From assembly GCF_008727865.1 (NCBI RefSeq), contig NZ_VTWU01000006.1, positions 124,001 through 188,000 on the forward strand: 64,000 nucleotides of DNA, read 5' to 3'. The notes beneath the pieces were generated by a model. It did no database searches, was not told the origin of the DNA, and was given only the letters and a program-made list of their open reading frames with translations. The stretch is from Hymenobacter busanensis (GTDB lineage Bacteria; Bacteroidota; Bacteroidia; Cytophagales; Hymenobacteraceae). Below, in pieces: positions 53,622-62,083 of the stretch (its first letter is position 1; each line of letters starts with the position of its first letter). The translations under genes were made by a program, and so were the position numbers.

Positions 53622-54191
53622 ATGCCAACGCCGCCCAAAACCCGCCGCCCCGCCCTGCTCGGCGCGGCCCTTGCCGCCGTAGCCACTGGCGCTGCCGTCT
53701 ACGCCTACGCCCGCCGGCGGCCGCCGCTGGCCACCGTTTCGCACGTGGATTTGCACCGCTACGCTGGCCTCTGGTACGAAATAGCCCGCCTGCCGCAGCG
53801 CTTCGAGCGCAGCTGCGCCCACGTTACGGCCGAGTACCGCCCCCTGGCCGACGGCCGTATTGAGGTGCGCAACACCTGCCACAAAGGCGCCGTGGAGGGC
53901 CCGACCGAAGTAGCCCGCGGTGTGGCCCGCGTGGTTGATACGGCCACCAACGCCAAGCTCAAAGTGCAGTTTCAGTGGCCTTTCGAGGGCGACTACTGGA
54001 TTCTGTTTCTCGACGCCGACTACAAATATGCCCTCGTCGGTTCGCCCGACCGCAAAGGCCTCTGGATTTTGAGCCGTGAGCCGCACATGCCGCTGCCCAC
54101 CCGCCAGAACCTGGTGAAACTGGCCCGCGAGAAAGGCTTCGACGTCGAAAAGCTCATCTACACCTTGCAGCCCGTCACCGACCAACCCTAG
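53622..54191 (+). CDS. Bacterial lipocalin (Blc-like)
   Basis: 189 residues. The first ~30 residues contain a hydrophobic segment (ALLGAALAAVATGAAVYAYA) that could anchor or export it. The lipocalin fold is evident: YAGLWYEIARLPQRFERSC (GxW motif), TAEYRPLADGRIEVRNTC, YWILFLDADYKYALVGSPDRKGLWILSRE. Bacterial lipocalins bind lysophospholipids or fatty acids at the envelope, typically under stress. Two nearby cysteines could form the conserved disulphide. It is followed 44 bases later by bcp. Confidence 0.9.
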   Translation: MPTPPKTRRPALLGAALAAVATGAAVYAYARRRPPLATVSHVDLHRYAGLWYEIARLPQRFERSCAHVTAEYRPLADGRIEVRNTCHKGAVEGPTEVARGVARVVDTATNAKLKVQFQWPFEGDYWILFLDADYKYALVGSPDRKGLWILSREPHMPLPTRQNLVKLAREKGFDVEKLIYTLQPVTDQP

Positions 54192-54235
54192 CAGCGGCCC
54201 GGGCCGTTTCGGCCGCACCCCGTAACTTGCGGCCC

Positions 54236-54688
54236 ATGATTACGCTGCAACCCGGCGACGCCGCCCCCGCCTTCGAAGCCCTCGACCAACACGGTAATGC
54301 CATTCGCCTGGCCGATTTGCGCGGCCAGCGCGTGGCCCTGTATTTCTACCCAAAAGACGACACGCCCGGCTGCACCGCCCAGGCCTGCTCCCTGCGCGAC
54401 AACGAAGCCCAGCTGAAAGCCGCCGGCGTAACGGTGCTCGGCGTGAGCACCGACGACGTGGCCTCGCACCAGCGCTTCGCCCAGAAATACGAACTGCCCT
54501 TCTCGCTGCTAGCCGACCCCGACCGCAAACTGGTAGAAGCCTACGACGTGTGGCAGGAAAAGAAAAACTACGGCAAAACCTATTGGGGCACTGTCCGAAC
54601 TACCTTTCTCATCGACGCCGAAGGGAAAATAGAGCGAATCATTCGCCGCCCCGACACCAAGGAACACGCCGCTCAACTGCTGAAATAG
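54236..54688 (+). CDS. bcp: Thioredoxin-dependent thiol peroxidase (Bcp-type peroxiredoxin)
   Basis: 150 residues from ATG 54236. Peroxidatic Cys46 and resolving Cys51 are in DDTPGCTAQAC; LYFYPKDD, STDDVASHQRFAQKYELPFSLLAD and GTVRTTFLIDAEGKI are family landmarks. It reduces hydrogen peroxide and organic hydroperoxides in the cytoplasm with thioredoxin. TAACTTG, 6 bases before the ATG, resembles a -7 element. Confidence 0.95.
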   Translation: MITLQPGDAAPAFEALDQHGNAIRLADLRGQRVALYFYPKDDTPGCTAQACSLRDNEAQLKAAGVTVLGVSTDDVASHQRFAQKYELPFSLLADPDRKLVEAYDVWQEKKNYGKTYWGTVRTTFLIDAEGKIERIIRRPDTKEHAAQLLK

Positions 54689-54694
54689 CCCGAG

Positions 54695-54733
54695 CCGCCG
54701 GCGGTCCTGCTTCAGGCCCGCCGGTTTTGTTTT
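54695..54733 (+). terminator. Terminator after bcp
   Basis: CCGGCGG pairs with CCGCCGG around a 13-base loop, followed by TTTTGTTTTT. Confidence 0.8.
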
Positions 54734-54816
54734 TGGTGGCCCCGCGCCGAATGCCGAATTTTACCCCGCCCCTGCCGGGTGCGTCGCTTTCTCTTTGCAA
54801 CTCCTTTCCTCTTTAT

Positions 54817-55710
54817 ATGCATCATTTTTCCCAACCCGTTGAAGCCAAGGCCGCGCCCCAAGTGGAGTCGGTAGACGAGCTGAAGCAGATTGCCAGCCAA
54901 GTACGCCGCGACATCGTGCGCATGGTTCACGCCGTCAATTCGGGTCACCCCGGCGGCTCGCTCGGCTGCACTGACTTGCTGGTGGCCCTGTACTTCAAGG
55001 TGATGAAGCACACGCCCGCGCCCTTCGACATGAACGGTACCGGCCAGGACCTGTTTTTCCTCTCCAACGGGCACATTTCGCCGGTGTTCTACTCGGTGCT
55101 GGCCCGCTCGGGCTACTTCCCGGTGAGCGAGCTGAGCACCTTCCGCAAACTGAACTCGCGCCTGCAAGGCCACCCCGCCACCCACGAGTACCTGCCCGGT
55201 GTGCGCATTGCCTCGGGCTCGTTGGGCCAGGGCCTGAGCGTGGCCGCCGGTGCCGCGCAAGCCAAAAAGCTCAACGGCGACGACCGCACCGTGTTTGTGC
55301 TGATGGGGGACGGTGAGCTGGAAGAAGGCCAGGTGTGGGAAGCTGCTCTGTACGCTGCTCACCACAAAATCGACAACCTTATTGCTTTTGTTGACCGCAA
55401 TGGCCAGCAGATTGATGGCTCGACCGATGAAATCGGCGGCCTCGGCGACCTGCGCGCCAAGTTCGAAGCCTTTGGCTGGAAGGTGCTGGAAGCTGATGGC
55501 AACCAGTTCGAAACCCTGCTCCCCGCGTTGGAAGAAGCCCAGTCGCTGACCGGCCAAGGCAAGCCCGTGATGGTGCTGATGGACACGCAGATGGGCTACG
55601 GCGTCGACTTCATGATGGGCAGCCACAAGTGGCACGGCGTGGCCCCGAACGACGAGCAGCTGGAAAAAGCCTTGCAGCAGCTGGAGGTCAAGGAAAACTC
55701 TGACTACTAA
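54817..55710 (+). CDS. Transketolase, N-terminal subunit
   Basis: 297 residues from ATG 54817. It covers the thiamine-diphosphate-binding half of transketolase: NSGHPGGSLGCTDLLVALYF, FFLSNGHISPVFYSVLARSGYF, GSLGQGLSVAAGAA, and the TPP motif MGDGELEEGQVWEAALYAAHHKIDNL. The matching C-terminal subunit is at 57775. Together they form transketolase of the pentose phosphate pathway. In most Bacteroidota the two genes are adjacent; here 2 kb with a VWA gene and an AT-rich gene lies between them. Confidence 0.95.
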   Translation: MHHFSQPVEAKAAPQVESVDELKQIASQVRRDIVRMVHAVNSGHPGGSLGCTDLLVALYFKVMKHTPAPFDMNGTGQDLFFLSNGHISPVFYSVLARSGYFPVSELSTFRKLNSRLQGHPATHEYLPGVRIASGSLGQGLSVAAGAAQAKKLNGDDRTVFVLMGDGELEEGQVWEAALYAAHHKIDNLIAFVDRNGQQIDGSTDEIGGLGDLRAKFEAFGWKVLEADGNQFETLLPALEEAQSLTGQGKPVMVLMDTQMGYGVDFMMGSHKWHGVAPNDEQLEKALQQLEVKENSDY

Positions 55711-55860
55711 GCGGCGCTGCTGATTTTTCGCGGCGTAAGTTTTGGGACTCTGGCGCGTTAGCAACCGAAGTGTGGTCGGGAGTCGAATAACCGTTTCGGC
55801 CCCGGCCCACACGCCTTGCTACGCCCTCAGCCGCTTATGCCACACCCTTTTGCATTCTCC

Positions 55861-57267
55861 ATGATTCCTTTCGGGCGCGTATTGTTTGCTGTGCTGGTTG
55901 CCTTTGGGCTACTGGCTGCGCCCGCGCGTGCCCAGCCGAGCACCGCCCCGGAAAAGCCCCGCGTCACGCGCATCCTGTTTCTGCTCGACGCTTCGGGCTC
56001 GATGAATGCGCCCTGGGAAGGCAAGCCACGCATGGAGGTGGCCAAGGCGCTGCTAGCTAAGATGGTCGATTCGCTCAACGCCTACCCCAACCTGGAACTG
56101 GGCCTGCGCGCCTACGGCCACCTGCACGACAAGGACGAAAACAACTGCGAAGATTCGCGGCTGGAAGTGCCGTTTGCGCGCAAAAACGCCGGCCCTATCA
56201 AGGATAAGCTCAAGCAGATTGAGCCCAAAGGCAACACACCCATCACCTACTCCCTGCTGCAATCGGCCGCCGACTTTCCGGCCGACAAAACCGCACGCAA
56301 CGTGCTCATTCTGATTACCGACGGGCTGGAATCGTGCAAGGGCGACCCGTGCGCTACTTCGGTGGCGCTGCAGCGCAAGCGCGTGTTTCTGAAGCCGTTC
56401 GTCATTGGTATCGGGGCTGAGCGGGAGTTTGGCAAGCAGCTCGAATGCCTCGGGCAGTACTACAACGCGGCCGAGGTGAAGACCTTCCGCACCATTCTCA
56501 ACGACGTCATTGCCCAAACCCTGGCCAAGACGACGGTGTCGGTGAACCTGACCGACGAGAACGGCCGCCCGGTGGAGACGAACGTGAACATGACGTTCAT
56601 CAACAACGTGACCGAGCAGCCGGAGTACAACTACGTGCACTACCGCGACGCCAAAGGCCAGCCCGACGTGCTCGACGTGGACGCGCTGCAGAGCTACGAC
56701 CTCGTCATCAACACTGTGCCGCCGGTGCGCCAGCAGAACCTCGCCATCAAGCCCGGTAAGGCCAACGTGCTGACTTACAAAACGCCGCAGGGCACGCTCA
56801 ACCTGCAGAATCCGCAGCTCACGCCCAACCCCTACGGCACGGTGCAGGCCGTGGTGCGCGCCCAGGCCAGCCCGGCCACGGTGGTGGCTCGCGCTTTTGG
56901 GGGCAAGCAAAAGCTGCTGGCCGGCAACTACGAGGTGGAAATCCTGACCCTGCCGCGTATCGTGCGACGCATCAGCATCAAGCAGGGCCAGGAAACGGTG
57001 GTGACCTACGACGCGCCCGGCACGCTCAACATTATCAGCGACCTGAAAGGCTACGGCAGCATCTACCGCCTCAATCAGGACGATTCGCAAACCTGGGTGT
57101 ACAACCTGCCCGACGGCGGCTCGTCGAAAATCAACCTGCCGATGCAGCCGGGCACCTACCGTCTGGTGTTCCGCACCGCCACGGCCACCGGCAGCAAGTT
57201 CACCGATGCGCGCACGTTCACCATTCGGAGCGGGCAGACGACGTCAGTTAGCATTTTTGGGAAATGA
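55861..57267 (+). CDS. Secreted VWA-domain protein
   Basis: 468 residues from ATG 55861, the start that gives a standard signal peptide (MIPFGRVLFAVLVAFGLLAA; ATG 55837 also possible). The VWA domain (~35-225) has an intact MIDAS: FLLDASGSMNA (D43, S45, S47), the distal Thr in GNTPITYSL and Asp in LITDGLESC. The C-terminal ~240 residues are beta-sandwich repeats (KTTVSVNLTDENGRPVETNVNMTF) without known identity. Probably a periplasmic or surface protein binding other proteins through metal. It sits between the transketolase subunit genes. Confidence 0.85.
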   Translation: MIPFGRVLFAVLVAFGLLAAPARAQPSTAPEKPRVTRILFLLDASGSMNAPWEGKPRMEVAKALLAKMVDSLNAYPNLELGLRAYGHLHDKDENNCEDSRLEVPFARKNAGPIKDKLKQIEPKGNTPITYSLLQSAADFPADKTARNVLILITDGLESCKGDPCATSVALQRKRVFLKPFVIGIGAEREFGKQLECLGQYYNAAEVKTFRTILNDVIAQTLAKTTVSVNLTDENGRPVETNVNMTFINNVTEQPEYNYVHYRDAKGQPDVLDVDALQSYDLVINTVPPVRQQNLAIKPGKANVLTYKTPQGTLNLQNPQLTPNPYGTVQAVVRAQASPATVVARAFGGKQKLLAGNYEVEILTLPRIVRRISIKQGQETVVTYDAPGTLNIISDLKGYGSIYRLNQDDSQTWVYNLPDGGSSKINLPMQPGTYRLVFRTATATGSKFTDARTFTIRSGQTTSVSIFGK

Positions 57268-57749
57268 ACATGTATCTAATTCCTCTTCTTATTATGCTTG
57301 TTCAGCCTATAAAAGCTGAATGTATCAAAGGGCGAATTAATACAGAAGCAGACCTTGCCTACGGGGTTCTGATTTCCAAATCAGTAAATTCTAACCAAGT
57401 AAAATCATTGCTAATCAAAGCTCCTAAGTCATTCGATTTTGAATTGTGTGACCTGACTGCTAGCACTTATAAGTACGAGCTCTACATAAACCGAGGACCC
57501 AATACCGATACACTCTACATTGGCTCAAGTCTGGTTGGTGCGTCTAATATTAAAATTACATACCCGCTCAAACTCCGCAAAAATGTGCTAGGCCATTGGA
57601 TTTGCCCCAAGTGCAATCGGGCTGATCAAACGCTGGAAATGGTATACGGCGACGGTATTCCAGAGAACTTGGCCTCTCGCAAACGCCCGCAGGGGTGCAT
57701 CAATCATGGCACCAGAGGCTACTGCAACCGCGACCGAATCCACTTCTAA
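57264..57749 (+). CDS. AT-rich gene for a small secreted protein, probable foreign insertion
   Basis: 161 residues. Its ATG overlaps the VWA stop (ATGA). A signal peptide is visible (MYLIPLLIMLVQPIKAE). The C-terminal part has a CxxC (WICPKCNRADQ) and two more cysteines (GCINHGTRGYC), suggesting a small metal- or disulphide-stabilised fold. No family recognised. Base composition is far more AT-rich than its neighbours and codon use is different, which points to recent transfer. Its 3' end approaches the start of the transketolase C-terminal subunit gene. Confidence 0.7.
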   Translation: MNMYLIPLLIMLVQPIKAECIKGRINTEADLAYGVLISKSVNSNQVKSLLIKAPKSFDFELCDLTASTYKYELYINRGPNTDTLYIGSSLVGASNIKITYPLKLRKNVLGHWICPKCNRADQTLEMVYGDGIPENLASRKRPQGCINHGTRGYCNRDRIHF

Positions 57750-57774
57750 CCAGAAAACTCTCCTCCCTTCATAC

Positions 57775-58731
57775 ATGAAAGATTTCCCCTACACCGAATC
57801 CAAAGACACCCGCTCGGGCTTCGGCGCCGGCCTGCACGAGCTGGGCAAAACCAACCCCAATGTGGTGGCCCTCTGCGCCGACCTCACCGGCTCGCTCAAG
57901 ATGGACGCCTTCAAGAAGGACTTCCCCGAGCGGTTTTTCCAGGTAGGTATTGCCGAGGCCAACATGATGGGCTTGGCCGCCGGCATGACCATCGGGGGCA
58001 AGATTCCCTTCACGGGCACCTTCGCCAACTTCTCGACCGGCCGCGTCTACGACCAGATTCGCCAGAGCATTGCCTACTCGGGCAAAAACGTGAAAATCTG
58101 CGCCTCGCACGCCGGCGTGACGCTGGGTGAAGACGGCGCCACGCACCAGATTCTGGAAGACGTGGGCATGATGAAGATGCTGCCGCACATGACGGTCATC
58201 AACCCCTGCGACTTCAACCAGACCAAAGCTGCCACCATTGCCATTGCCGACTACGAAGGCCCGGTGTACTTACGCTTCGGTCGCCCGGTGGTGCCCAACT
58301 TCACGCCCGCCGACCAAACGTTTGAGATTGGCAAGGCCGTGATGCTGAACGAAGGCACCGACGTGAGCATCTTCGCCACCGGCCACTTGGTGTGGAAGGC
58401 CATTCTGGCCGGCAAGCTCCTGGAGGCCAAAGGCATCAACGCCGAAATCATCAACATTCACACCATCAAGCCGCTCGACGCGGAGGCCATCCTCGCCTCG
58501 GCCCGCAAAACCGGCTGCGTGGTAACGGCCGAAGAGCACCAGATGAACGGCGGCCTCGGCGACGCCGTGGCTCAGCTGCTGGCCCGCCACGAGCCGCTGC
58601 CCCTGGAAATGGTAGCCATCGACGACTCCTTCGGCGAATCGGGCACGCCCGACCAGCTGATGGAGAAATACGGCCTGACCGAGCACGACGTTGTGAAAGC
58701 CGTGGAAGCGGTAATAAAGCGTCGGAAATAG
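57775..58731 (+). CDS. Transketolase, C-terminal subunit
   Basis: 318 residues from ATG 57775 (MKDFPYTESKDTRSGFGAGL); an in-frame ATG 57706 would add 23 residues overlapping the AT-rich gene. It has the pyrimidine-binding half: VGIAEANMMGLAAGMTIGGKIPFTGTFANF with the catalytic Glu, SHAGVTLGEDGATHQILED, and the C-terminal VVTAEEHQMNGGLGDAVAQLL. Partner of the subunit at 54817. Normal GC content, followed by a strong terminator. Confidence 0.95.
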   Translation: MKDFPYTESKDTRSGFGAGLHELGKTNPNVVALCADLTGSLKMDAFKKDFPERFFQVGIAEANMMGLAAGMTIGGKIPFTGTFANFSTGRVYDQIRQSIAYSGKNVKICASHAGVTLGEDGATHQILEDVGMMKMLPHMTVINPCDFNQTKAATIAIADYEGPVYLRFGRPVVPNFTPADQTFEIGKAVMLNEGTDVSIFATGHLVWKAILAGKLLEAKGINAEIINIHTIKPLDAEAILASARKTGCVVTAEEHQMNGGLGDAVAQLLARHEPLPLEMVAIDDSFGESGTPDQLMEKYGLTEHDVVKAVEAVIKRRK

Positions 58732-58748
58732 TATCTACTCTAAATGTT

Positions 58749-58785
58749 AAAAGCCCCCGCAGCTTCAAGTTGCGGGGGCTTTTTT
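58749..58785 (+). terminator. Terminator after transketolase C-subunit gene
   Basis: AAAAGCCCCCGCA pairs with TGCGGGGGCTTTT around a 9-base loop, followed by T. Confidence 0.9.
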
Positions 58786-58910
58786 ATATCGGCATTATTT
58801 GGAATCAGCACGGTGGATTTGGCAGGCATTATTTCAACTGCCAATTGCAGCAAGTCATATCACATGTTGTCTATTTCGACAAAGCGTTAATTCATGGTGA
58901 CTTTATCCAC

Positions 58911-59336
58911 TTATTGTCTTACATGCTTAATTATAGCTGGCAAGTTAGCAATTGGTGAAAACCAGCCGTTCAGCTCATTCATTCTCATGCCATAAACCCC
59001 TTTCGTAAACAAGTCCATAACATAATCAATAGCGCCTTCAATACCCATGGATATAACCATTAGATTCCCTTCGGCATCAACAAACCCTCCATCTTTTATG
59101 GCTTTTCCGTATTCGTGAGCCTTTTGTCGGTCGGTAAATACAAATACCCATCCTTTATTATCCATGACTCCAACAAATGGCTTCCTATCTTCTAGTCTCT
59201 CGGTATGCTTGGTAATAAAATGCCACTGTGGAAGATTAAGTGCCGCCTTCCATAGCTCGGATAAATCTTCCTTGCTTCCGCTTGTCTTGGCTTTTTCCAA
59301 GAGCGTGTCGATGTCATTCTGAGCAGGTTGTTGCAT
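58911..59336 (-). CDS. SseB-like protein encoded by an AT-rich gene
   Basis: 141 residues from ATG 59336. The centre (KPFVGVMDNKGWVFVFTDRQKAHEYGKAI) has the pattern of the SseB protein N-terminal domain, common in small bacterial proteins including immunity-like proteins. LWKAALNLPQWHFITK precedes it. No signal peptide. The gene and its flanks are much more AT-rich than the surroundings, indicating transfer. No toxin gene is adjacent, so an immunity role is not supported. Confidence 0.6.
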   Translation of the reverse strand: MQQPAQNDIDTLLEKAKTSGSKEDLSELWKAALNLPQWHFITKHTERLEDRKPFVGVMDNKGWVFVFTDRQKAHEYGKAIKDGGFVDAEGNLMVISMGIEGAIDYVMDLFTKGVYGMRMNELNGWFSPIANLPAIIKHVRQ

Positions 59337-59600
59337 ATTTTTCTTCACGTTCAAAGTTTATTGATTCTTTTTTTTATTTCGCGCTCAAATCATATAACAT
59401 TCAAATGCCTTTCACCCGGCGTTAATAACCCGCAGCAGCAATACAACCAGTATGTATTTGATATTTTACAATTATTATGACATTATCTAATAATAGATTA
59501 ATGTCAGTCATTGGAATACTCCATTAATGGCCGGATTTGTGAACCGGCGTTGTCTGCTCAACTGGGTTTTGGGAAGTACTTACCATTTTCTGATGAACCG
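59337..59600. other. AT-rich intergenic region
   Basis: 264 bases between two minus-strand genes, with a near-palindrome TTATCTA-ATAA-TAGATTAA around 59483-59500. No gene is visible; it marks the edge of the AT-rich segment. Confidence 0.4.
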
Positions 59601-60314
59601 CTAGTTCTTCGCACCGCACTCAGCGCAGAACCGCTGCTCGGGCTTCATCGAGGCGCCGCAGTCGCCGCAGAATTTCTCCTTGGCCTGGGCCGCTGCGTTG
59701 GGCGTGCCGCACTCGGGGCAGAACTTCTGGCCGGGGTTGAGCTTGGCGTTGCAGCTGGTGCACTGCACAATACCGGCGCGGTTGGTGAAGTCCAGGTCCT
59801 TGGTGTAGTTCTGCTCGCGGGTTTTGGTGTAAATCTGCTCGCGGGCGGCCTGCGACTGTTGCGCGGCCAGTTCTTCGTGCTCGTCGGGGGCGCAGTCTTC
59901 GCAGAGGCCGGCCTTGCTGTTCCAGCACACATCGGGGCACACCCAGTGGCCGCAGCGGGTGCACTGCTTGAAGTACTGTTTGCCTTCCTGCACGGCCTTT
60001 TCCAGGGCTTCGTCGTGGGCTTTGCCGCCGATGGCGCGCTGCACGTGGTAGGCAGCGTTGCCGGCATCGGAGAAGTAGCCGCCGAAGAGGCTGCCAGCGG
60101 CACGCATCAGTTCACCGGCAATGCCCACGCTGTTCGGCTGAAACCGGGACATATGGCCGTTGCGGCACTTGTCGCAGTAAAACTTAAACTGGAAGCCTTT
60201 GTCGGTGGAAAGGTCGTCTTGGTTGGCGACGAACTGAATCAGGTTGCTCACGGTGCGCGGTATGAAGGTGCGGACGTAAATATCACTACTGCTTGTCGGC
60301 GCTGGCAATAGCAT
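59601..60314 (-). CDS. Zinc-ribbon protein
   Basis: 237 residues with at least four CxxC-type zinc sites: YCDKC near residue 47, QCTRCGHWVCPDVC in the middle with LCEDC, then a C-terminal pair of double zinc ribbons (VQCTSCNAKLNPGQKFCPECG and FCGDCGASMKPEQRFCAECG). A glycine/alanine-rich segment (AGSLFGGYFSDAGNAAYHV) lies between. No catalytic domain; probably a scaffold or nucleic-acid/protein-binding factor. Function unknown. Confidence 0.8.
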   Translation of the reverse strand: MLLPAPTSSSDIYVRTFIPRTVSNLIQFVANQDDLSTDKGFQFKFYCDKCRNGHMSRFQPNSVGIAGELMRAAGSLFGGYFSDAGNAAYHVQRAIGGKAHDEALEKAVQEGKQYFKQCTRCGHWVCPDVCWNSKAGLCEDCAPDEHEELAAQQSQAAREQIYTKTREQNYTKDLDFTNRAGIVQCTSCNAKLNPGQKFCPECGTPNAAAQAKEKFCGDCGASMKPEQRFCAECGAKN

Positions 60315-60350
60315 GTAGATGTGAGGCCCGCCATTGAGGCCGGCAGGGCG

Positions 60351-60857
60351 TTATCGGAGGCGAAGTACTTCGATGCACAATGGCACCAGAGCTATTGACA
60401 CGGCGATAAATATAGCTACTCGCACATAGTTCAGGGTTTGCCAATGCGCGGCGCGGCGCCCCAATTCGCTACGGGCATCCGCTCCTTCGGCGGTGGCAAT
60501 GCGCTCAAAGGCCATGATGTTCGGCGCGAAATACACAATCGTCCAAACCCTTACGGCGAAGTGCACGGCAAACAACACCAACAGCCAGTTGCGCACGAAA
60601 TCCAACTGCCAGCAGAACGCAATGGCGAGCATAAACGCCACTTCGTGCAGGGAATGAAATGCAATCCAAAAAGTTTTTAGGCTCACCCCGTTTTTGTCGG
60701 CCAGCAGGCCGAGCGTTTCGGGCGGGCTGGCCGCCCATTTTGGCACGAACACAATGGTTTCGAATACCTGGGCGCCGTTCATCAGAAAGTACACCAGCGT
60801 AGTGACGCAAAGCCATATTTCGGCCCTGACGAGGTAGTCCGTCGTGACGTTTTCCAT
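60351..60857 (-). CDS. DUF1772-like membrane protein
   Basis: 168 residues with four membrane helices (AEIWLCVTTLVYFLMNGAQVFE, EVAFMLAIAFCWQL, WLLVLFAVHFAVRVWTIVYF, VRVAIFIAVSIALVPLCIEVL). The N-terminal helix with FMNGAQVFETIVFVPKW resembles DUF1772/anthrone-oxygenase-like proteins. Function unknown. It follows the MarR gene by 5 bases, so the regulator probably controls it. Confidence 0.65.
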   Translation of the reverse strand: MENVTTDYLVRAEIWLCVTTLVYFLMNGAQVFETIVFVPKWAASPPETLGLLADKNGVSLKTFWIAFHSLHEVAFMLAIAFCWQLDFVRNWLLVLFAVHFAVRVWTIVYFAPNIMAFERIATAEGADARSELGRRAAHWQTLNYVRVAIFIAVSIALVPLCIEVLRLR

Positions 60858-60862
60858 CGTGG

Positions 60863-61312
60863 TTATTGTGCGTTGATGCGTTCGGTGGTTTCGGTCATCA
60901 GGGCAATAGCCGCCTGGAAATACCGCTCGATTACCTCGATTTCACGCTCCGAAAAGGAGGCTATCAGCTTGGAGGTTTCTTCCTGCAGGCCGGCGAAAAG
61001 AGGCGTCAATAGCCGGAGGGCATTTTCGGTGTTGGGCACAATGATGACCTTGCGGCGGTCGGTGCTATCGAACTGCCGTCTGACCAAGTCTTTTTTCTCC
61101 AGCCGGTCGATCAGGCCCGTTACCGCTCCGGTGGTCAACCCCGTGATTTTCGCCAGCTCGCCCGCCGTCAGCTCTCCTCGCTGCATAATCAGCCCCAGGT
61201 ACTTGTGGTCGGTGCCCGACAGGCCGGCTTTGCGGGCAATGGCTTCGTGCATCAGGATGGAGGCATCCGAATAGCGCCGGCTGATTGCGCGGAAATGCTC
61301 GATGTTGCGCAT
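60863..61312 (-). CDS. MarR family transcriptional regulator
   Basis: 149 residues. The winged helix-turn-helix is in GELTAGELAKITGLTTGAVTGLIDRLEKKDLVRRQFDSTDRRKVII, with the DxRxK wing (DSTDRRK). First gene of an operon with the DUF1772-like membrane protein. An inverted repeat overlapping its own promoter suggests autoregulation. Ligand unknown. Confidence 0.92.
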   Translation of the reverse strand: MRNIEHFRAISRRYSDASILMHEAIARKAGLSGTDHKYLGLIMQRGELTAGELAKITGLTTGAVTGLIDRLEKKDLVRRQFDSTDRRKVIIVPNTENALRLLTPLFAGLQEETSKLIASFSEREIEVIERYFQAAIALMTETTERINAQ

Positions 61313-61334
61313 GGTGCTTGTTTCTGAAGTCTAT

Positions 61335-61372
61335 TTATCTTTTTGTGCCAATTATCTTATCAGCAAAGATAA
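61335..61372 (-). promoter_or_regulatory. Promoter and probable operator of the MarR operon
   Basis: TATCTTTG on the minus strand (61371-61364) matches TAnnTTTG exactly, about 50 bases before the MarR start. It lies in one arm of an inverted repeat, TTATCTTT (61335-61342) with AAAGATAA (61365-61372), as expected for an autoregulated MarR gene. Confidence 0.55.
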
Positions 61373-61513
61373 AAGCAAGTTTGAAAATTGCTGCTTGATG
61401 CTCAGCAAATAATGCCTTGCACCCGCTAGTTTCGGCGCGGGTATTAAACCCTGCATTGGTGGGGTCATCTAAGCCCTTGCGCTACCCGCCTCCACCCCTA
61501 CCCACTCCCCTGC

Positions 61514-62059
61514 TTGGAAGACCAGGAGATACTCGCCAAGTTCGGCGACCCCAGCAGCCGCAACCTCGCTTTCAACCAACTGGTGCGCAAGTACCAGACG
61601 AAGGTGTATTGGCACGTGCGCAAGATGGTGGTCGACCACGACGACGCCGACGACCTGGTGCAGGAGGTGTTCATCAAGGTGTGGAAGCATCTGGAGAACT
61701 TTCGGCAGGATGCCTCCCTCTACACCTGGATTTACCGCATTGCCACCAACGAATGCCTGAACTTTCTGCAGAGCAAGCGGCGTAAGTTTTTTCTGCCCAT
61801 CAACGACGTGAGTGCCGAGCTGGCCCAGAAGCTGGAGGCCGACGAAAGCCTGACCGGTGACGCGGTGGAGAAAAAGCTTCAGCAAGCCATTCTGCGCCTG
61901 CCCGACAAGCAGCGCCTCGTGTTTAACCTGCGCTACTACGACGAAATGCCCTACGAGCAGATGGCCGAAGTAACCGGCACCAGCGTAGGGGCGCTGAAAG
62001 CGTCGTACCACCACGCGGCCAAGAAAATTGAGCAGTACGTAAACGAAGCTCCCGATTAA
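61514..62059 (+). CDS. ECF-type RNA polymerase sigma factor
   Basis: 181 residues, TTG start. Region 2 reads NQLVRKYQTKVYWHVRKMVVDHDDADDLVQEVFIKVWKHL and SLYTWIYRIATNECLNFL; region 4 has LRLPDKQRLVFNLRYYDEMPYEQMAEVTGTSVGALKASYHHAAKKI. First gene of an operon with a membrane protein (probable anti-sigma) and a Spy-like periplasmic protein, so it likely controls an envelope-stress response. Confidence 0.93.
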   Translation: MEDQEILAKFGDPSSRNLAFNQLVRKYQTKVYWHVRKMVVDHDDADDLVQEVFIKVWKHLENFRQDASLYTWIYRIATNECLNFLQSKRRKFFLPINDVSAELAQKLEADESLTGDAVEKKLQQAILRLPDKQRLVFNLRYYDEMPYEQMAEVTGTSVGALKASYHHAAKKIEQYVNEAPD

Positions 62060-62083
62060 ACTTCGCGGCCCCGGCCGCCTCCA

